From assembly GCF_000264995.1 (NCBI RefSeq), contig NW_006767434.1, positions 2,258,004 through 2,322,003 on the forward strand: a stretch of DNA of 64,000 nt, written 5' to 3'. Below, one piece after another: positions 1-11,146 of the stretch; the stretch's first letter is position 1; each line of letters starts with the position of its first letter. Made by a program: the position numbers and the translations under genes. The notes under the pieces were generated by a model. That model was not told the origin of the DNA, did no database searches, and saw only the letters and a list, made by a program, of their open reading frames with translations. This DNA comes from Punctularia strigosozonata HHB-11173 SS5 (taxonomy: Eukaryota; Basidiomycota; Agaricomycetes; Corticiales; Punctulariaceae).

Positions 1-876
1 CAGGTGCGACACGGCCGGCTGCACGATGCAGTACGACTTCAACGGTAAGAGTACAGTGTGAATCACAGCGATTTGTTCCGCTGATTCAGCTGTGAATGGC
101 AGGTACCTCGGTTTCAGTCGTTGGAACCATAGGCGACACCACCAGGGGAGTACCGGTGACGTCGTATGTCGTCGACGGCGACGAGAGCACTAGATCCGAT
201 TACACGCCCAGTCCAGGCGCATCGGCGCAATACCGAGTGAACTTCTACGACTCGCCATTGTTGAGCTCGGACAAGCAACACACCTTGACGATGGAGCTCA
301 TCGTCACCAACGGTAGTTTTTGGGTCGATTTCTTGCTCTTCAAGTCCCCCGAATCTGCGCTCCCTCCAGAGCAGCCGGCGCCGTCCAATGGCACCGCACT
401 TCAGCCCGACTCGACCGGTACTGCGACTGTGACCAAAACCGCAGTGCCTGGGCCAACGTCGACGTCACAGAACCGCGCACGAGTTCCCGTAGCCGCGATC
501 GCCGGATCCACGGCCGGGGGTGTGTTGGTGATCCTTCTGCTCTTGCTGGGATTTGGATGGTGTTGGTGCCGGAAACGCCGGAGGCGCCCGACGCTGATCC
601 AGAGTTCCACGGGTTCAGGAGGACTGCTGATGGCAAATATAGGTGAGCGAGTTGGCTAGCCCGTTTGTTGCGGAACGTTCTGATGAGGTTCATTTGTCAG
701 ATCCTCCAGTAGAAATATGGCCGCCTCCGTACACGACTCCACCGGCCAGCCCTCAGCTTCCTCAGTCACTCGCACCGGATTCGCCAAGTCACGACGACGT
801 TCTCGCCGCACGACGGCTATTTTGGGGCGAAGGCTCTCCAAATCGTAGGACATCGCTGACCGTTCAGCGTACATAG
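1..876 (+). CDS. Single-pass membrane protein, 5' end outside window
   Basis: This is the 3' part of a gene that enters from the left edge. Exons read 1-44, 103-642 and 701-876, with introns at 45-102 and 643-700; joined they stay open to the TAG at 874-876 (about 253 codons seen). The visible ectodomain is followed by a Ser/Thr/Pro-rich stalk, one hydrophobic helix (about nt 485-575, ending LLLLLGFGWCWC) and a basic stop-transfer CRKRRRR. The cytosolic tail is Pro-rich, with WPPPYTTPP. This layout, extracellular beta-rich domain plus TM plus short tail, is common in Agaricomycete hypothetical membrane proteins. I cannot name a function. The single TM and basic flank predict a type I orientation with the tail in the cytosol. 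Confidence 0.75.
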
Positions 877-1739
877 ATCATCCGGACAATCGCAGGGACT
901 CCCGTGAACTGGCTCTGAGCCAGAGTCGGGCGTGTAGTCCCCTTGGCTTCGCGGCAAAGAGAACGGGGTATCCACTGCGGCACGGCCTTGTGGTCTTCGG
1001 AACGTCATCTATGTAGTCAAATCGCGCCCTCGGTCGTTTGGCCCATGAAAGTGGTGTACTCGGTGGTGTTGCAGTCTGGAATGAACATAAGATCGGATAA
1101 ACCCCGTCTCGGTTCCGGATAGGTTGACGTCATGAGTAGCATAGCCACCCGGTATGCTGTCGGGAGTCAGACAGGACGAGCTGGGCGCGAGTTCCAGCGA
1201 CCATTCTTGTAATCCGCGTGAGCAGCTGCGAACTTTGCAGCATGAGTGCATGTGAAGCTATCTTCGACCGAACCAGAGGTATGTACCCCTGCAGGGTCCC
1301 AGCGATTCCCAGCCGCCGTGATCGAGGACGTAAGAGAGGCGACCAACTGACAGACCGGCGAAGGTCGAGGCTGGTCAAGGTCCGGCCGCAAAGTCGCACA
1401 GGACGAGCGCTAAGGTTGAGATTGGCATGTGTGGATGGCGCTGGGTGGGATGGACTACGACGAGTTGGGCCATCGGGGGCGTGGTGGCTGATCTTGGCTT
1501 TTCCCCGCCAATCACGACGGCGAGCTTGGAGCGAGGACGCGATGGACGACGGTGATGGTGGTCGACCGGGGCGTCGGGCGCGATCAGCAGGGCGCGCGGG
1601 GGCGAGAGCGAATCGCGATTGGCGGACACGGACAGGGGCGGGACGTAATGGAGGTGGGGGCGGGGCACGTGCCCGGGCGAGTAATAAGAGATATCGTCGG
1701 CCTCGCCGCCCTTTTAGCGTGGACGACACCCCGGCCTCG
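877..1739. other. Intergenic region upstream of GAL83-like gene
   Basis: No gene is seen. The long open frame that runs through this stretch into the next gene starts without family similarity, so the ATG at 1740 is preferred. The region should hold the terminator of the membrane-protein gene and the promoter of the SNF1 beta subunit. No clear TATA box was found close to 1740. Confidence 0.5.
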
Positions 1740-3538
1740 ATGGGCAACACGACCTCCAACGCCGGTGCCGGCGTCCCTCAGGGCCGACGCGTGCATTCTC
1801 CAGGCCGCCAGTCCGCCTCCCCCGCTCGCCGCACCGACAGCCCCGCCGGCCGCGCCAAGTCGCCCCTGGGCCCCCATCGCAGCCTCCGCCAGAAGAAGAA
1901 GAGCCTCGAGCTCCCCGACCTCGCCTCCCTCGCCCTCACCCCGTCTCACTCCGGCGCCTCCACCCCCCACCGCCGCGGCGTCCGCACCTCGTCCCCCATC
2001 CCGATCCCCGTCTCCGCCACCCAGAACCCATCCTCGGTCGCGCCCCGCCCCCAGCTCCCCTCAACGACAGAGATGGCCGAAGTCCTCTACCAGCCCCCGT
2101 CCACCCACATCCCGATCGCCCATCCGGGGTACCGACCCCGATCCCAGCACATCCGTGGAGCACCTCTGCCCTACAACTCGACGCGCTCGTTCAGCGGCCG
2201 GAGCAGCCAAGTCCCGCCCGCCGCGGCGCGCCGGGCCGATTCGAATGAATTCGTGCCCGAGGTCATCAGGAGCAGCATCCCCGTCGTTCTGCGGGACAAG
2301 GACGACGATCATGACGCCGATGGCCAAGGACATGTGCGTCGGCGGACGAAAGATGACGAGCCGGTCCCGGTCAAGATCGTGTGGCGAGGAGGTGCGGAGC
2401 GCTCCGTCGTGCTTGCGCGGGCTGGGGACGACAATTGGAAAGGCAGGCAACCGCTCGAGCGGGAGTGAGTTGTCCCGATCTCGGCTGCTTATGGCACAGC
2501 TGACACCCGTTATAGCCCGGCAACGGACGAGTGGTCCGCGACGATCAACCTCCTCCCCGGTACGCACCACATCAAGTTCATCGTCGACGACCAGTGGCGT
2601 ACTGCGGATGACATGCCGACGGCGACGACCGACGACGACGGTTCGCTAGCCAACTACCTCGCCGTCGCCGCCCCGTCCTCGCCTCCGTCACCCGCCCACC
2701 ACGGCCTCGCGTTGCGCACGGACCCCGCGCACGCCAAACATCTCAATGGTGGCATCTCCTTCTGGTCAGGGGACGACACCGAGAGCGTGTCGTCCTATGA
2801 CGGCAATGACGGCGGTGTTCGCATCCGCGACGGCATGTGGACGGACGAATTCCCGCCCGCGCTCATAGCCGCCGCCCGCGAGGAGGAAGCTTACCTCGCC
2901 GCGCAGGACGCGACAGACGACGCCTCGTACGATTATTCCCCCAACACCGCGCGCATGCCTGCGCCGAATGTGCCCCCGGCCCCGGCCCTGCCGCGTTTCC
3001 TCGAGAAGCTGATCCTAAACGTACGCCAGGACCCGCCGGCAGGGAGATCAAGCAGGGAAAGGGAGCAGCGCCGCGAGTCACGACGCAAGGGGCGCGCGTC
3101 TAACATGTCCTCGTCGAACGTGTCCGAGAACGCGGAGCCAATGCCGTCGCCGACGCCTATTCCCGTCACCACCGCCTCGGGCACGGACGTGACCAAGGTG
3201 CACGGGCTGACGATCACGCCGACGCTGCCGTCCACAGCGGAGGAGACTGGGCACAAGCCACACTCGCGATCCCGGGGACAGAGCATACGCGAGGCGCCCG
3301 CGCAGGTGCAGCAGGTGCAGACCCTCAGCGACGACGCGAGCGTGTTACCCGTACCGAGCCACGTCGTGTTGCACCACTTGAGCACCAGCGCGATCAAAAA
3401 CGGTGTGCTTGCCGTTGCCAATACCACCCGGTACCGAAGAAAGGTGTGTTGCATCCTCGTTGTCGGGAATCATCATCAGACATTGACCGATCTGATCTAT
3501 CTCAGTATCTTACCACCATTTACTACAAGCCGACGTAG
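1740..3538 (+). CDS. GAL83: SNF1/AMPK complex beta subunit (Gal83/Sip2-like)
   Basis: Scaffold and targeting subunit of the SNF1 (AMPK) energy-sensing kinase. Three exons, 1740-2464, 2516-3443 and 3506-3538,  give 561 residues. The start is set by an N-myristoylation-type beginning, MGNTTS, as in AMPK beta subunits. A long Ser/Pro/Arg-rich region follows. Residues about 208-291 are the glycogen-binding CBM48 domain: VKIVW, then DEWSATINLLPGTHHIKFIVD-like strands (WSATINLLPG, HHIKF, DDQWRTADD) and NYLAV. From about 393 to the end lies the ASI domain that binds the kinase and gamma subunits: LPRFLEKLILN, then PSHVVLHHLSTSAI, and the final exon YLTTIYYKPT. Between the two ASI parts sits a long low-complexity insert, as often seen in fungi. 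Predicted at membranes or in cytosol through myristoylation. Confidence 0.93.
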
Positions 3539-5368
3539 GCCCGGCCAAGCACGGCCTACCCATTCCCGGCCGTGCATTCGATATCCATGCTCGCATAGAA
3601 GACACCCGATATGATCGCGCCCTCGCTTAGATGATCCGATCCCAACACTACTGAGCCAACGGTTATTTAAGGATATTCATCGCGCATATATGCGGAGGAC
3701 GGGTGCCACTGGACCGCATTTCTCGTGCAGGCGTGCTCACACCCTTGCATGCCTCCCCTGTGCTGTACAATAGTACTCGCCAGCCCGTGGTGGACGACGG
3801 TTCCGAGGCTGAACACCCGACAAGTATACGCCAACACGAAACGACGCAACCTGCACCCTGCTCAGTTTGAAGGTCTACATAGAGGTGCTTCGAACCTTCG
3901 AGTCTGCCCTGGTCTACTTGTATCGATTGGTTGTTCCGAACCAGAGTGTGCGTTCATGTATCCAGATGAAGATGATAAAGTATGAAAATGTATAGCTGTT
4001 GTGTTGCTCGGTAAGAGTTGTGCGACCCCCATCATCGGGCTTTCCGCAAATAGCAGATACAGTGGGTCACCGGTCTTTTAGACGCCAAATCTTGGGCGCC
4101 CTCCCGACTCCCTCACACAATATCTTCCCTCCCAAGAACTTGTCACATCAAAGATGTATGCCTTGAAATACCCTCTGAATTTTTTCGAACCAGTGTCCTT
4201 CTTCAAAAAAACTCCAGGAGCCATGGGAAGCGTGGGAATGGTTTTGACCGTTATTACTCGTTTAGACAGGGTCCCACGGTTACTTTCCCTTGATAACGGA
4301 TGTTACTGCGGTAATGTGGGAAACAGATGGCACTGCCACTTAATGCAGCTTGCCAGGCCATGAGAAGAATGCAACACCTTCCCTGCAACGAAGATAAATC
4401 CATTGGACACAGGAACAAGCACAATGTTACTTGGCATCCCAGACAGTCACCCAGTCCGAGTTTTATATTGATAGAGCTAGTTTTCATGGCACAAGAGATG
4501 GAGATAAATTAGTGTCACACAGCCACAGCCTTGTTTGCGATTTTTCATGTTTGGGATAGGAACCCTACTGCTCTAAAAACTAAATAGAAATGTCAAGATA
4601 TACTACTTCCACCTCCATAAAAAGTTTGAGGAGCAACGGAATAGTGAATGTTGAGAAAAAGGCCACTGTCTAAAGGAGAGGTGGTGTCTAGAAGACCGGT
4701 GACCCACTGTACTGTTACATCGAGGCTTTATCGATACCATTCAGGCACGCTGATAAGCAACGCGCTCTTTCGCTGTGCCCTGAGGATAAATTTGTACACG
4801 TGGTTTCATTCGGTTGTATGTGATATAGGATCTTGGAATTATGACTTGCATGGCCTAAAACGTAGCAACTTGAAAGGCAGGCCGCTACCCAAGTCAACGG
4901 GCGTTGCATCCATCGATCTACCGGCATAATCTCGCTTCGCCAACGAGTCCTTGTGATGTACGCGAACGATATTTGAACTTGCCATGTTTTACATGAGCCT
5001 CTATTGTACCGTCAGAGTCTGCGGGTACAAAGATGCGGGGATGAGAAGACGAAGGGGGTTTCTTTTTTAACTGTACAACCGCATCGTTAGGTATAGCCTG
5101 GTCTGCGAGCAAGAAAGGGGGGGGTATGCATGAGGTTGAAATTCGTATAGAATGCAGAATCCGTGTGGAGGAACGATACGCCCGAAGGATCACGGCATCG
5201 GAGATCATAAACCGGAGATGAAATGGAATGCATGCCAAAAACAAACGTAGATAACCAGTGAAATCGAAGATGGTACAAAAGGATCGGATCAAGCCCTCAT
5301 GGCTTGCATGTTCACCGTCGCCGATGACCTCTGGCGTGATGTCAATGTCACGATCACAACATGCCAAA
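3539..5368. other. Gene-free spacer containing a DNA transposon
   Basis: No host gene is supported between the GAL83-like gene and the 3' end of the CCCH gene. The base composition is more AT-rich than the genes around it. The middle, 4060-4709, is an inverted-repeat element described separately. The short open frames here show no family motif and no believable splicing. Confidence 0.6.
4060..4709. mobile_element. Non-autonomous Tc1/mariner-type DNA transposon (MITE-like), 650 bp
   Basis: The ends are inverted repeats of about 27 bp with two mismatches, starting CAGTGGGTCACCGGTCTT on the left and, read inwards from the right, the same 18 bases. A TA dinucleotide flanks both ends (4058-4059 and 4710-4711), which fits the TA target-site duplication of the Tc1/mariner (pogo/Fot1-like) superfamily. 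At 650 bp with no transposase-like open frame, it is too short to be autonomous. Family assignment rests on TA plus the CAGT start; this is an inference. The near-identical ends suggest fairly recent insertion. Confidence 0.8.
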
Positions 5369-6950
5369 CTACGCGCTCACCCTCGCATGTCCGCTGACGC
5401 GATCTTTGCCAGGAGCAGGGGGCGTAGACTTGGGACGTAGGGGCGCCGCTACAACCGCAAGGCGCGAACGTGCCCTATCGTCTGGATGGGCGGATCGCTC
5501 GTCCTGGTTATGCGGCTGCACATTCGGGTGCGAGGGGGCCGAGGGGATCGATATCTGCAGGTTGGTCGCCCTGCCTTGACGCTTGGAGGAATAGCTTGAA
5601 GGATGCGGACTCAAAGAGCGGTCGAATGAGCAGAAAGCACAGATGAGAAGCTCGCTAAAGCTTACTTTGCGGCTGGAGACGGAAGGCCGGTCGACGGAGC
5701 CAAATCATTCACTGAGGAGGGGTCGAGTGCTGAACGCGAACTTGTGTCACCGGATACTTGCGTAACCGCGGATTGCTCGCCATGATGATCACTACGACCG
5801 TGGCTAGAAGCGCCGATCCTCACACCACCGCTAATGACCCGCCATGTGACCGGATATATTCCCTTCTTGTGCTGTTCCTCGAGGTCAGAAACATACGGCG
5901 ACGTCGCGGTAGGCGTGGTGGCGTCGTTCGCGGGATCCGTTTGATCGGGCGGTGGCGTAGCCTGCTTGTTGGCTTTGACTGGGAGTAAATCTGAACGGGT
6001 GCACCTATCTCCATGCGTATCGTATACGTACCTTGATGCTTTCTGCCTCGGGAGCGCGAACGCTTCTTCGAGCGGTGCTGAACGGGAGGCGCGGGCTGGT
6101 AAAGGTTGAGGGCCGAATGGCCCTGAGGGATGGGGATAAGCGGGCCCATGTACCACGCCCATGTGGGAGAAACCAGCTGCGCGGGCTCCTCCTTCGGGGG
6201 CGATATATCGTTGATGTGGAGGTTGGCGAGTCGATCATGCGGCTCCGGGGTCAACGGCTCGTCGTGACCGTCGGTTGAGCTCGACCTCTCCGAGGCCGAG
6301 GACAGCGGGGTGGCGAACGAGGTCGGCGACGTGATCGCTTTCTGCGGTAGCTCGGGGTGGAGGTAGGAGCACGAGTCACCGAAGCGGCAATTGCCTAGCA
6401 GGAACTCGCGGCAGGGACGAGCTACGGATTGTACCCATGATCAACAAATAGGCAAACGGCGATAGGGCTTGCGACGTACTGCGGTACTTTGGATGCTCGT
6501 TCCTTCGACGGCTCCATTCATCGGGATTAACGTCGCGGATATCGGGGACATCGTCGTCACCGTCGTCCTCGGACTCGTTGTCTTGTCTGTGCCGGCTCAC
6601 AGAGGCGCTCGGCCGGGCGCTGGGGTCAGGGTGCTTGAAGCTGCACCATGTCCCTTGATTGCACGACCCGGCGAGGAAGTACCTGCAATTCTTCGTGCGG
6701 AAGTTGGCACGGGGCTTGGATTTGTTCAAGGTATAGTTCGGGTCGTACACGTGCGCGAAGTCGCACTCTTCTGCGGTAAATGGACACTGGTGGGTTTGGA
6801 AGAACACACAGGGCACGGCTACACAGGCCGGTCAGCGTTGACGGACAGGAGGGCGGATAAACCAACGTCTCGCTCACTGTGGCGCTTCGCGGTCACCTTG
6901 GACTTAGATGATCGAGGCATAGAAGGTGGAGAGGGCGTTGTGGGCGCCAT
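5369..6950 (-). CDS. Three-finger CCCH zinc-finger protein
   Basis: Five exons (6950-6878, 6818-6480, 6421-6032, 5978-5666, 5609-5369) give 451 residues. Three CCCH fingers are visible: C28-C36-C43-H47, C69-C77-C83-H87 and C141-C149-C155-H159. Fingers 2 and 3 have the C-x7-C-x5-C-x3-H spacing; finger 1 is C-x7-C-x6-C-x3-H. Finger 3 is built across an intron. Between fingers 2 and 3 is an acidic stretch (ESEDDGDDD) followed by DIRDVNPDEW. The rest is low complexity, with an RSKKRSRSRGRK basic run that could be a nuclear signal. Proteins of this kind bind RNA or act on ubiquitin/RNA decay; no specific role can be claimed. The start codon gives MAPTTPSPPS and follows the gene's only upstream ATG in frame. 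Confidence 0.85.
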
Positions 6951-8029
6951 GGAAGTCCACGATAAAGCGCTTCAGGTGACGAGGTAAGAGGGGGTATAGC
7001 TATTTGTATCTCGGCGGGGCGAGACACTCACCTGGCAAACCGGGACACGATCGCCCTTGTCTCAGAAGGATCTCACCGAAAGCCCAAGGCCCTGGGGCTG
7101 TTAAGTACGACTCGGCTCGGACAGATATGAATGCGATAATCTGCGGCTCTCCAGGTGCGACGACGCCGGACAAGACAACAAAGACAACCCCCAAGGACTG
7201 TCAGTCGGAGGGTGCGCGCCGAATATATTATTCGAGGAGATGACGGCGGAAGGCTAATCGGGCGCGCGGGAGCTGACAGAGGAAGCTCGCCAGGCTTCCT
7301 TTCGCCCTTTTGTCTTGCAGCGACGACTTTCATTTCGCGAAGGAACGAGGCAGGTGCGTAACAATAAGGGATGGACACACGCGGCCACGCGCGAGAAACG
7401 ACCGCCGGCGTCATCATGTTCGCGGGCTGGCTCGTGGCCCGGGCAATGATACTTACTCGCCTCGAGGCTCGCGCTCGTGCGTTTGCGGAGATTTATTTCG
7501 TACATGGACGGGGGAAATGAATCCGAGGCGGGCTGCGTCGTTAGATAGAGCTCCGTGGACGCGCTACGTAACAAAGGTGGTGATGAGCTGGCGAGGAGAG
7601 GCGTTGTCGTGCGCGTTGCCGGATTGCACGACCGGCGCTGGCCGATGTGGTTTCTGGCGAGCCGGACGACGAGATCGGATCTGGGGACCGCTTGGCCGGT
7701 TTAGGCAGGTGCGGTCCAAGAGACAATAAGATCAACTGCGATCGACCTTCGATGGACGAGAAGCCGGCCACAGACTTTGCACTGGCTGCCACCGACGAAT
7801 CAAATCGGCCCAGATTCGGTCGTTTTCTCTGCGCTGCAACCTGCGCTGGCATTACCGGATCCGAACCTTTACCCGTGTACAAGGCGCTCTCTCAGGCGAG
7901 CAGTACGAGGCAATCGCTCAGGAGGGCGTGGTGGTGGGTAGGAAACGGTGGTTGTCAACCGTCGCACAGCTGTCGCTAAGGGACTGTTACATCGTCCACG
8001 TAAACTGACAACTTCCAGTGCTTGTCATT
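6951..8029. other. Intergenic stretch, promoter side of CCCH gene
   Basis: About 1.1 kb with no gene that I can support. Several GC-rich open frames occur on both strands (for example 7541-7882 minus) but they lack recognisable motifs, splice logic or a family resemblance. The part next to 6950 should carry the promoter of the CCCH gene. Confidence 0.5.
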
Positions 8030-8446
8030 AGAGCCGTTTGGCAAACGATAAATATCGAAATCCTTGAAACTTTCCCAGCCCCACCTCGATAATTATCCGA
8101 AACTTTCTTCCACGAGTTTCGAAACTTCTGTCCAGCGCAACAACCGTTTTTGGGTCAGGTTGCACTGCCACAATTCTGCCATCCATGTTGTACATCGGGT
8201 CGCACGTCGTACAACGCGGCGCCAGACCCGTGCGATAGCCTTCATGACTAGCTGTATCATAGACTCTGAGTTAGGGTTGGTAGTTGATGAGTGAAAGTGA
8301 GGTCGAAGCTGCAAGGATGAATGCGCAAGCTCGATGACGGTGACATATGTGCTGCGCTCGCGTGGCAGGTTTCGATACAATCCCAAAACGTTTCGGGAAA
8401 GTTCCGAAACCAAACTTCCGATATTTATCGTTTGCCAAACGGCTCT
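8030..8446. mobile_element. MITE with perfect 28-bp inverted repeats, 417 bp
   Basis: The left end AGAGCCGTTTGGCAAACG continues through ATAAATATCG and is matched exactly, inverted, at the right end (28 of 28 bases). Just inside both ends are repeated GAAACTTTC/GTTTCGAAAC-type subterminal motifs. Flanks fit either a TA duplication (if the element starts at GAGCC) or an ATT duplication at 8027-8029 and 8447-8449 (if it starts at AGAGCC). The superfamily is thus open: Tc1/mariner-like or a 3-bp-duplicating group such as PIF/Harbinger. No coding capacity. Perfect ends point to recent movement. It sits 50 bp beyond the stop codon of the RING gene and probably lies in its 3' flank or UTR. Confidence 0.85.
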
Positions 8447-8496
8447 ATTATAACCATACAACCTACGGTCCGTGCTAGACTATATTACAATAATGA

Positions 8497-10281
8497 TCAT
8501 GAACGGGGACCGGTCGCAGTCGCAGGTTCCGTTATGTCCCCGCCGGACGGCGACCGGTGACTCGCCAGGAGCGGCGTACGCTCCGTAGGAGCCGGCGGCG
8601 TCTGGCTTTCTCGCTGTGCAGAGCTATCCTCGTGATCATCGTGGGCGACTGCTTGTTGTGACCCGGCGGGCTGGGTGACGTCGGCTTTGCATACCGGACA
8701 CTACAGAGAGAACCGCGTCAGCTCTCGGGCATCCGGCAATCCACAGAAAAGGCGTAGTTAGAGAAATCAACGGCAGGCACAGCGCCATATTCGCAGATGC
8801 CCCTGAAAAGCAGGGAACGAGCCGCAGAGGCACATCGCGATAATGCAAACGCAAATACGGCGCAAGGGTTCCAGACGTGGCGTAGACTGCGGGTCTCGGC
8901 CACAAGCAAAAAAGAGGGGACGAACTTACAAGCTTTTTCCGGTTAATCAACCAGTCGTCCACCTCGTCCAGGTGAAAGATGTGATGACAAGGGAGCACCC
9001 GCACCCGGTCGCCCTTCACGAACTCGCAGAGGCATATCGCACACTCGTGCTGCTGCTCGAACCATGGTAGTTGCGCCTGCTCCTGGGGAAGCATGCCGGC
9101 ACCATGCGACGCGGACGCCGGTTGCTCGTTGTAAGCCTCCACAGCCCGCTCAAGTTCGTCGTTCGCGTCCGTCACGTCCGCGACGCCACTTTCGTCGAGC
9201 TTAGGGACGGGGCCAGCGTGCTTTTCCCAGCCTGAGCCGGTCCAGACCTGCCACGGGAGGTTGCGCACGATGTCCTCGGGCGCACGGTCCAGCTGGGCCT
9301 GACGTGCCGCACGTATACGGTGAATGATGAGTGTGATCACGGTCATGAGGGAGGGAAGCATAAGAATGGTGACGAAGGTCAAGGCCGGGCTAGACACGAA
9401 TTGGGAAGGTGAGTCGATGGTAACGCTTCCCGATGGACGATCAGAAACTCACGAATACCAAGCTGATTCGAGAGACTCTGCGCTGATAGACAGAGAGACC
9501 GTCCGCAAGCCATTGTGCGTCGTGTTGGAATGTCGAATGAACGAGAAGAGTTGGGAGTAATCCGAGAACCGAATGAAGGTAGCGGCGATCGTTACGTCAG
9601 AAGCATCTTCTATACATCGGCATGAGCTAACAAGTTTCCCGTCGAAGAGACGCGGGGGCTCCTACCTTTGGCGAGCATGGTGATGGGGACATCGCGGTTG
9701 CCGCTCTGGCGTGGATCGTCGCCTCCGACCACGACCGCCTTGGCCCCTAACCGTTGCGCCTCGCGAGCCTTGCTCACAAAATCGCACTCTCCCCGTTGCA
9801 CGAGTGCGATCCATGTGTCCGCCGGATCCGGCACGTTGGGACCACTGGCGCATCGGCGCGGACAGCCATCGTTCAGGGGTAGAGGATCTTCATCGTCGTA
9901 ATCTCGTGGTAGCGAGATAGTAGAGTTGTCGTCCGGGCAGATGCCAGTGAAAGAGGAAAGTGGGATCACGTATCCCTGCAGCGGCTGCTCGAGCTCTGCA
10001 CCGAACAGGGCGGGTTTGGCGAAAAAGACGATCGGGGGTGACCGCTCCAGGACCGATACTGAGCAGCAAACAAGACTCGTTACACCTCAATCATCATGCA
10101 GAGTGGAATCGACATCGGTACCTGTGTGATCGGCGTCCCATATCCACCTCCACAGCCCGCTTCGTTCGGTCTGGGATGAGAGCTTGTGCAGCCAATTGAT
10201 GGGGTGGCATTGGATCAGCGGTAGCAGTCCGAGGAAGACTGCGATGCGGCAAAGGAGCATAGTCGAGAGCACGGAGAGCAT
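8497..10281 (-). CDS. PA-TM-RING type E3 ubiquitin ligase
   Basis: Five exons (10281-10122, 10058-9666, 9609-9453, 9389-8930, 8700-8497) give 457 residues. A signal peptide ([20 protein letters not shown]) decides the start. A protease-associated lumenal domain follows, with [18 protein letters not shown] and [12 protein letters not shown] transmembrane helix begins near residue 240. The RING-H2 domain has C353, C356, C371, H373, H376, C391 and C394; its last CPVC pair is on the final exon. This order (signal, PA, TM, RING) defines the PA-TM-RING family of endomembrane or vacuolar ubiquitin ligases. The tail holds ERTPLL, an acidic dileucine sorting signal of the kind that directs proteins to the vacuole/lysosome. 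Localisation is therefore inferred as endosome or vacuole membrane. Confidence 0.9.
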
Positions 10282-10455
10282 GGTCGCCGTCGAGGGGGCA
10301 GCGACGAAGGCGTCCTGGCTGGTCGCGATGGGTCGAAACGTCTCGACCGATGAGCGCATGCCCTTGACCAGGCCCGAAACGGAAGGGCGGGTGGCGGTGC
10401 TCCTCCTACTCGACTTTCTTTTCGCGCCGTTCGCCGCGCTCGGGCGTTTGCAGAG

Positions 10456-11146
10456 ATGCCGCCTGCCAAAGCCAGCGCGCCCGCAGCGAGGAAACGGAAC
10501 AGGAAACGCAAGAGGCGCGTGGCCAGCTCGTCCGAGTCCTCGTCGTCCTCATCGTCCGACTCGGAGTCGTCCGCATCCGAGGCCGAAGCGGTCAAGCCTC
10601 CGCGCAAAACTGCTGCATCGGTTGCCCCACCATCGGCATCATCGGAGTCGTCGTCTTCCTCGAGCGAAGACAACAGCAACTCAGAGATCTCTGTGGATGA
10701 GGACGAGGAGATGCCGGCTGCGCGGCCAGCTGCGAGCTCGTTCGTGCCTCCAGAACGAGGCAAGGGCAAGCAGCGGTACAGGTCTCCGTCGGGGACGCCA
10801 GAGCCTCCGGAGCCAGAACAACCGCCGACCGTCCCTGAACCCGGATCTGAAAAGGAAAAGGAATGGAAAGAGCGTTTCCGCAAGTTCTGGATGGCCTCCA
10901 TCGCCGATGGGTTCAAGGATGATTTGGAAGTCCTCCGGCAGGTCCGTTTCTCTTCCCTTTGCAGTCGTTTTTCCTGCATGCTCAACGTTCCGGACGTCAC
11001 AGGAACCTAACCTGACTAAGCCACGACTCGCACTTTTAGTCGACTCGCTCGCATCCGGAGCGGACGTGTTCACGTCCAGTACGGAGGATGCCAAAAAATT
11101 CGGCCACGACATCAACGAGATGGAGGTTGTCCTGGGTCCTGCTTAA
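10456..11146 (+). CDS. RSA3: Rsa3-like ribosome assembly protein
   Basis: Two exons, 10456-10941 and 11003-11146, give 209 residues. The N-terminal half is basic (RKRNRKRKRR) followed by long acidic-serine runs typical of nucleolar proteins. The conserved C-terminal domain reads WKERFRKFWMASIADGF, DDLEVLRQ, then after the intron LALLVDSLASGADVF. This matches the Rsa3 domain (DExD/H-box-associated 60S assembly factor) by its pattern of an aromatic-rich helix, a DDL..LR motif and L..LV.SL..G...F. The gene is divergent from the RING gene with only about 170 bp between start codons, so the two share a promoter region. Function in pre-60S assembly is inferred from the family. Confidence 0.82.

Noticed and set aside
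1218-1739. N-terminal extension of the GAL83 frame
   Set aside because: Low-complexity Arg-rich and without similarity; MGNTTS at 1740 is a proper myristoylation start.
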